The position numbers and the translations under genes were made by a program. Below are positions 33,634 to 35,745 of a DNA stretch of 35,745 bases, piece after piece. Position 1 is the first letter of the stretch, and each line of letters starts with the position of its first letter. The notes below the pieces were generated by a model. The model saw only the letters and a list, made by a program, of their open reading frames with translations, made no database searches and was not told where the DNA came from. Origin of the DNA: Acidobacteria bacterium AH-259-G07 (GTDB lineage: Bacteria > Acidobacteriota > UBA6911 > RPQK01 > JADFOI01); assembly GCA_027717925.1 (NCBI GenBank), contig JALLON010000003.1:1-35745 (forward strand), read 5' to 3'.

Positions 33634-33738
33634 CTAATTCCACCAAACGACATCTGAATGAGCCAGAAAGACTTCTCCCATTCCTGCCTCGCCGAGCTTC
33701 TCCAGAATCTTGTAATGGCTGATGCTCTCACCGACCAC
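33634..33738 (-). pseudogene. 5' fragment of a PknB-type serine/threonine kinase gene
   Basis: A GTG at 33738 with a strong AAGGGGGG site about six bases upstream opens a 34-codon frame, MVGESISHYKILEKLGEAG followed by MGEVFLAH, ending at TAG 33634. ISHYKILEKLGxxGMGEV is the start of Hanks-type kinases with the glycine-rich ATP loop GEAGMG. The next conserved parts (VAIK lysine, HRD, DFG) are absent, so only kinase subdomain I is left. The frame might be translated into a short peptide, but the kinase is dead. Confidence 0.75.
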
Positions 33739-33948
33739 GCTCGCCCCCCTTCTCAATTTGTGCAAAGGGGTTTTGCCTAAATGTTACGCCTTTGGTGTAT
33801 TACAAGGCAATCTCAACTGGAGTGAGGTAAGATCTTTAATCATTCAATTAAGGACCTAACTTAACTTGGCGTTGGAGCGGACGCAATGACGCACGCCTTT
33901 GGTGGACAATGGTTCTATACCCTCGATGAACGGTGATAGAGGGGAGTG

Positions 33949-34224
33949 TTATGCCACCTTCGAAATTTCTTTCGCCTCATATTCCGGAAACATGATGATG
34001 GCAGGGTGAACCCCGAAAGCCTTGGCGAGTTGGAGTGCGCGCTTTTTCCCAATGTCAACACGATCGTTCTCAAGCAGGCTGATGTTAGTGGCAGAGATCT
34101 TGGAACGCTTGGCCAGCTCCGCCTGGGTCCACTCCTTCAGTTCCCGGAGCAGGCGAATAACCTCTCCGGTTGTAAGGGTGGCGTGCTGCTGTGCCGGAAC
34201 AAACCGGCCTGACTTTTTTAACAT
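33949..34224 (-). CDS. XRE-type antitoxin (HigA-like)
   Basis: A 91-residue DNA-binding protein with an XRE helix-turn-helix, about residues 20-75: EVIRLLRELKEWTQAELAKRSKISATNISLLENDRVDIGKKRALQLAKAF. It is the second gene after the toxin, 13 bases downstream, with GGAGG nine bases before the ATG. This order, toxin then antitoxin, is that of HigBA modules. It probably neutralises the RelE-type protein and represses the shared promoter through the palindrome at 34511. Confidence 0.87.
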   Translation of the reverse strand: MLKKSGRFVPAQQHATLTTGEVIRLLRELKEWTQAELAKRSKISATNISLLENDRVDIGKKRALQLAKAFGVHPAIIMFPEYEAKEISKVA

Positions 34225-34237
34225 TTTGACGTACCTC

Positions 34238-34483
34238 CTAATAGTCGTGTGGCGTAATTCCGAGCACGTATACGGTCACTTCACTCCGTTCGACTTTGTA
34301 AATAACTCGATACTGTAGGCTCAGCCGGGACGATCTTTGACCGGCCCGCTTTCCTGTCAGCTTTTCGTCGCCGAACCCTGGAAAGCTCCTGATGATCTCG
34401 GGGCCATGGCGGAAGACAAGGGCCTTCCAGAGTTCGTATTTCTTGGTCACCTGCTTTGGGAGTTTCCTGCAGATCTTTGCCAT
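34238..34483 (-). CDS. RelE/HigB-type toxin
   Basis: An 81-residue protein of the RelE/ParE fold: FPGFGDEKLTGKRAGQRSSRLSLQYRVIYKVERSEVTVYVLGITPHDY has the typical SxRLSxxYRVIYxV strands and the HDY end. The usual ribosome-dependent RNase activity is expected. Length is in the normal range for this family. It is the promoter-proximal gene of a higBA-like pair. Confidence 0.85.
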   Translation of the reverse strand: MAKICRKLPKQVTKKYELWKALVFRHGPEIIRSFPGFGDEKLTGKRAGQRSSRLSLQYRVIYKVERSEVTVYVLGITPHDY

Positions 34484-34510
34484 GTTCGGTGCTTCTTTGA
34501 CACGCCACAG

Positions 34511-34534
34511 TAGGTTATTAGAAATAATAACCTA
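34511..34534. promoter_or_regulatory. Operator palindrome of the toxin-antitoxin operon
   Basis: TAGGTTATTA and TAATAACCTA are exact inverted repeats with a four-base spacer (GAAA). The palindrome covers the -10 element of the operon promoter, the usual place for the self-repressing XRE antitoxin to bind. Confidence 0.8.
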
Positions 34535-34799
34535 TTATAAACGATGAGTCAAGGTGCGATCGAAATGTCCGGTCGAAGGGAATGCATAGGAATGGGTGCC
34601 CCGCTGCGGTGATGTCCTTGCGCGTCCATTTTCGCTTCAGGGTGCCCAGTGCTTCAGCGAGACACAGCAGCGTCGCACAAAAGTTCGTATTCGAATTGAA
34701 GAACTGGCGTATTGGACCGCAGTCGCCTTCGTTGACCACCAGCTTTACCAACGCCGAAGCATCGAGATAGTGAGTCCTCACCCATTCAAAACCAGCCAT
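34518..34799 (-). pseudogene. Truncated PIN-domain (VapC-like) gene
   Basis: The 93-residue frame starts with RTHYLDASALVKLVVNEGD, whose Asp is the first PIN metal ligand, and has CLAEALGTLKRKW with the second acidic residue. The rest, including the third and fourth acidic positions of a normal PIN domain of about 130 residues, is missing. The last residues (FIIGYYF) are the toxin-antitoxin operon's promoter read as protein, so the gene was cut where that module begins. Translation may start at ATG 34799 or GTG 34781. No VapB partner is visible. Confidence 0.7.
34524..34552 (-). promoter_or_regulatory. Promoter of the toxin-antitoxin operon
   Basis: On the minus strand TTGACT (34552-34547) and TATTAT (34529-34524) are separated by 17 bases, a near-consensus sigma-70 promoter about 40 bases before the toxin ATG. 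Confidence 0.75.
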
Positions 34800-34904
34800 C
34801 CATTTTTTCTCCCAGCGTCCCTATTCCACGTCCACAGAGCCCGCGCCCGCCGCCGCAGGCATTGGGCGGTCTAACGCTGCGCACCATTGCCGAGAGGTGG
34901 GTCG

Positions 34905-35651
34905 TCATGGTTGCTCCCCGGCGTTTCCGCTATCGGCGTTATGCCATCCGCCAGTCGTTTGAAATGAATCTTCGCCGAAAATCTGCCCGTACACGTCTTC
35001 AACCTGCGCTGTTTCGTCCTGCGTCAGCGCGGCAAACTCCTTCTTACGAGCCCGCTTTGACAAATGCCCCTGATTCTGGTGAAGGAAGCGAAACAATAAG
35101 TCGACCGTCCGGTCCGGCATATCGATCATGGATTTAACGCGGCTTCTAAACCGGTCATACCGCCGCAGAAATTCTGTCTCATACGGCAAATCCTGTTCGA
35201 TCGTCCACCTCACGCACTCATACAGAAACTCGGCGTGCGGTGTCGCATCAAAGAAGCAGTAATAGTCGCCGCTATCATTCAGTACGCGCACATTGCCGTC
35301 CTCGGTCGGCTGCCACTCGACAAGCAGCAGAAGACGCGCAGAATAGTCCTGCAGAACCTGCCGATATTCGTCGATCCGGTCCAAAATGGCGGGCCCGTGG
35401 TCGAACGCGATCATGCCTTCCATCAGAGAGGGAAGATCCTCGGGCCGCGCGCTGATGTGATCTGGCCGGGGCGCGCGCGTTTCGCGATCGTGTTCGCCGA
35501 CAAAGCCGTCTTCCTCTCGAAGGCCAAGGCGCACAAAACGCGCATCGCCAATGACGCGGCCCCATCGCTGGATACGATTCTGCGGAGGATGCTCCCCTTC
35601 AATGGCATACTCATCTTCGACAGTTTCAAAATGTAAGCTTCGCCTTACCAA
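34905..35651 (-). pseudogene. Fic family gene lacking start and catalytic core
   Basis: The 248-codon frame contains the inhibitory-helix region YAIEGEHPPQNRIQRWGR and, after a gap in the usual sequence, VIGDARFVRLGLREEDGFVGEHDRETRAPRPDHISARPEDLPSLMEGMIAFD. In related Fic proteins this is followed by the core with the HPFxDGNGR motif. Here DHGP runs directly into AILDRIDEYRQVLQDYSARLLLLVEWQPTEDGNVRVLND and the winged-helix tail LLFRFLHQNQGHLSKRARKKEFAAL. So two in-frame stretches are missing, one of about 20 and one of about 60 residues by memory of the family, along with the N-terminal part before HFETVEDE. The frame stayed open, but AMP transfer is impossible without the core. The start codon is unclear (TTG at 35651). 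Confidence 0.75.
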
Positions 35652-35745
35652 TGAGTTAGAGGCGCGGCTTTAGGGCTTGGCACTACGTTCCTCTGTTTGT
35701 GAAGGTGGGCTTTGCCTCATGGCCGATCCGCTTCCACTTTTCTGA

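Larger units (their letters stand above)
33489..33948. other. Intergenic region with repeat, kinase remnant and no intact gene
   Basis: This 460-base region holds an inverted octamer tract (33572-33607), a kinase start fragment (33634-33738) and a 12-bp direct repeat ACGCCTTTGGTG (33786-33797 and 33893-33904). Apart from these I see no coding sequence in it. Confidence 0.5.

Noticed and set aside
33786-33904. 12-bp direct repeat ACGCCTTTGGTG as an att site
   Set aside because: Only 96 bases between copies, no integrase and no tRNA.
34524-34552. TATAAT on the minus strand as the -10 with TTGACT
   Set aside because: Spacing would be 7 bases; TATTAT at 17 bases fits better.
1-35745. tRNA, rRNA or riboswitch genes
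   Set aside because: None could be recognised by eye on either strand.

Overview
The window looks like a chromosomal segment of a Gram-negative, soil or marine type heterotroph. Acidobacteriota is my best guess; Planctomycetota, Verrucomicrobiota or a relative is possible. The reasons are several exported PQQ-type beta-propeller proteins, a TonB-dependent receptor, a very long ABC export permease with two FtsX regions, many Gfo/Idh/MocA-type oxidoreductases with exported or Tat-like starts, a PknB-type kinase remnant with an ISHYKILEKLG start, and 7- and 8-bp degenerate tandem repeats between genes. No rRNA, tRNA or phylogenetic marker is present, so the taxon is inferred.

Layout. 1-4.1 kb: the end of an unrecognised gene, an 8-bp repeat tract and two translationally coupled exported propeller proteins. 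4.1-6.65 kb (minus): an aldehyde dehydrogenase-fold acyl reductase with a LuxE/PaaK-like acyl-activating enzyme, possibly a two-protein carboxylate reductase. 6.9-10.4 kb: a third propeller, whose N-terminus is encoded by a 7-bp tandem repeat, and a TonB-dependent siderophore-type receptor. 10.4-17.5 kb: DUF3311 plus sodium:solute symporter, a family 4 glycosyltransferase, and an ABC ATPase with a 1131-residue FtsX permease. 17.5-18.5 kb: a small DUF433/DUF5615 toxin-antitoxin cassette with a possible third RHH-like gene, followed by a decayed second copy of part of the permease gene's 3' end. 18.5-28.1 kb: catabolic genes, namely polysaccharide deacetylase, CehA/McbA metallohydrolase, SDR, SMP-30 lactonase-like protein, an unknown Tat/Sec protein, an enolase-superfamily dehydratase, cytochrome P460 and a D-threonine-aldolase-like PLP enzyme. 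Lactonase, dehydrogenase, dehydratase and aldolase types together suggest non-phosphorylative sugar-acid breakdown.

28.2-30.2 kb is a 2028-bp ISAs1-type element. It carries a DruA (DUF4338) domain in frame ahead of the transposase, has two frameshifts in the transposase, and is bounded by matching ends and a 10-bp target duplication. Taking the element out restores an imperfect hairpin, so it landed in the tip of a palindrome. 30.3-33.5 kb (minus) is a Gfo/Idh/MocA operon whose last gene has lost its 5' end, replaced by the 8-bp repeat. 33.5-35.7 kb is a gene graveyard: a kinase start fragment, an intact higBA-type module with a clear promoter and operator, a truncated PIN gene and a Fic gene that has lost its catalytic core.

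The most promising leads are the DruA-transposase element inserted in a hairpin, the 8-bp repeat family at four loci including a gene break, the 7-bp repeat read as a signal-peptide start, and the LuxC/LuxE-like pair.
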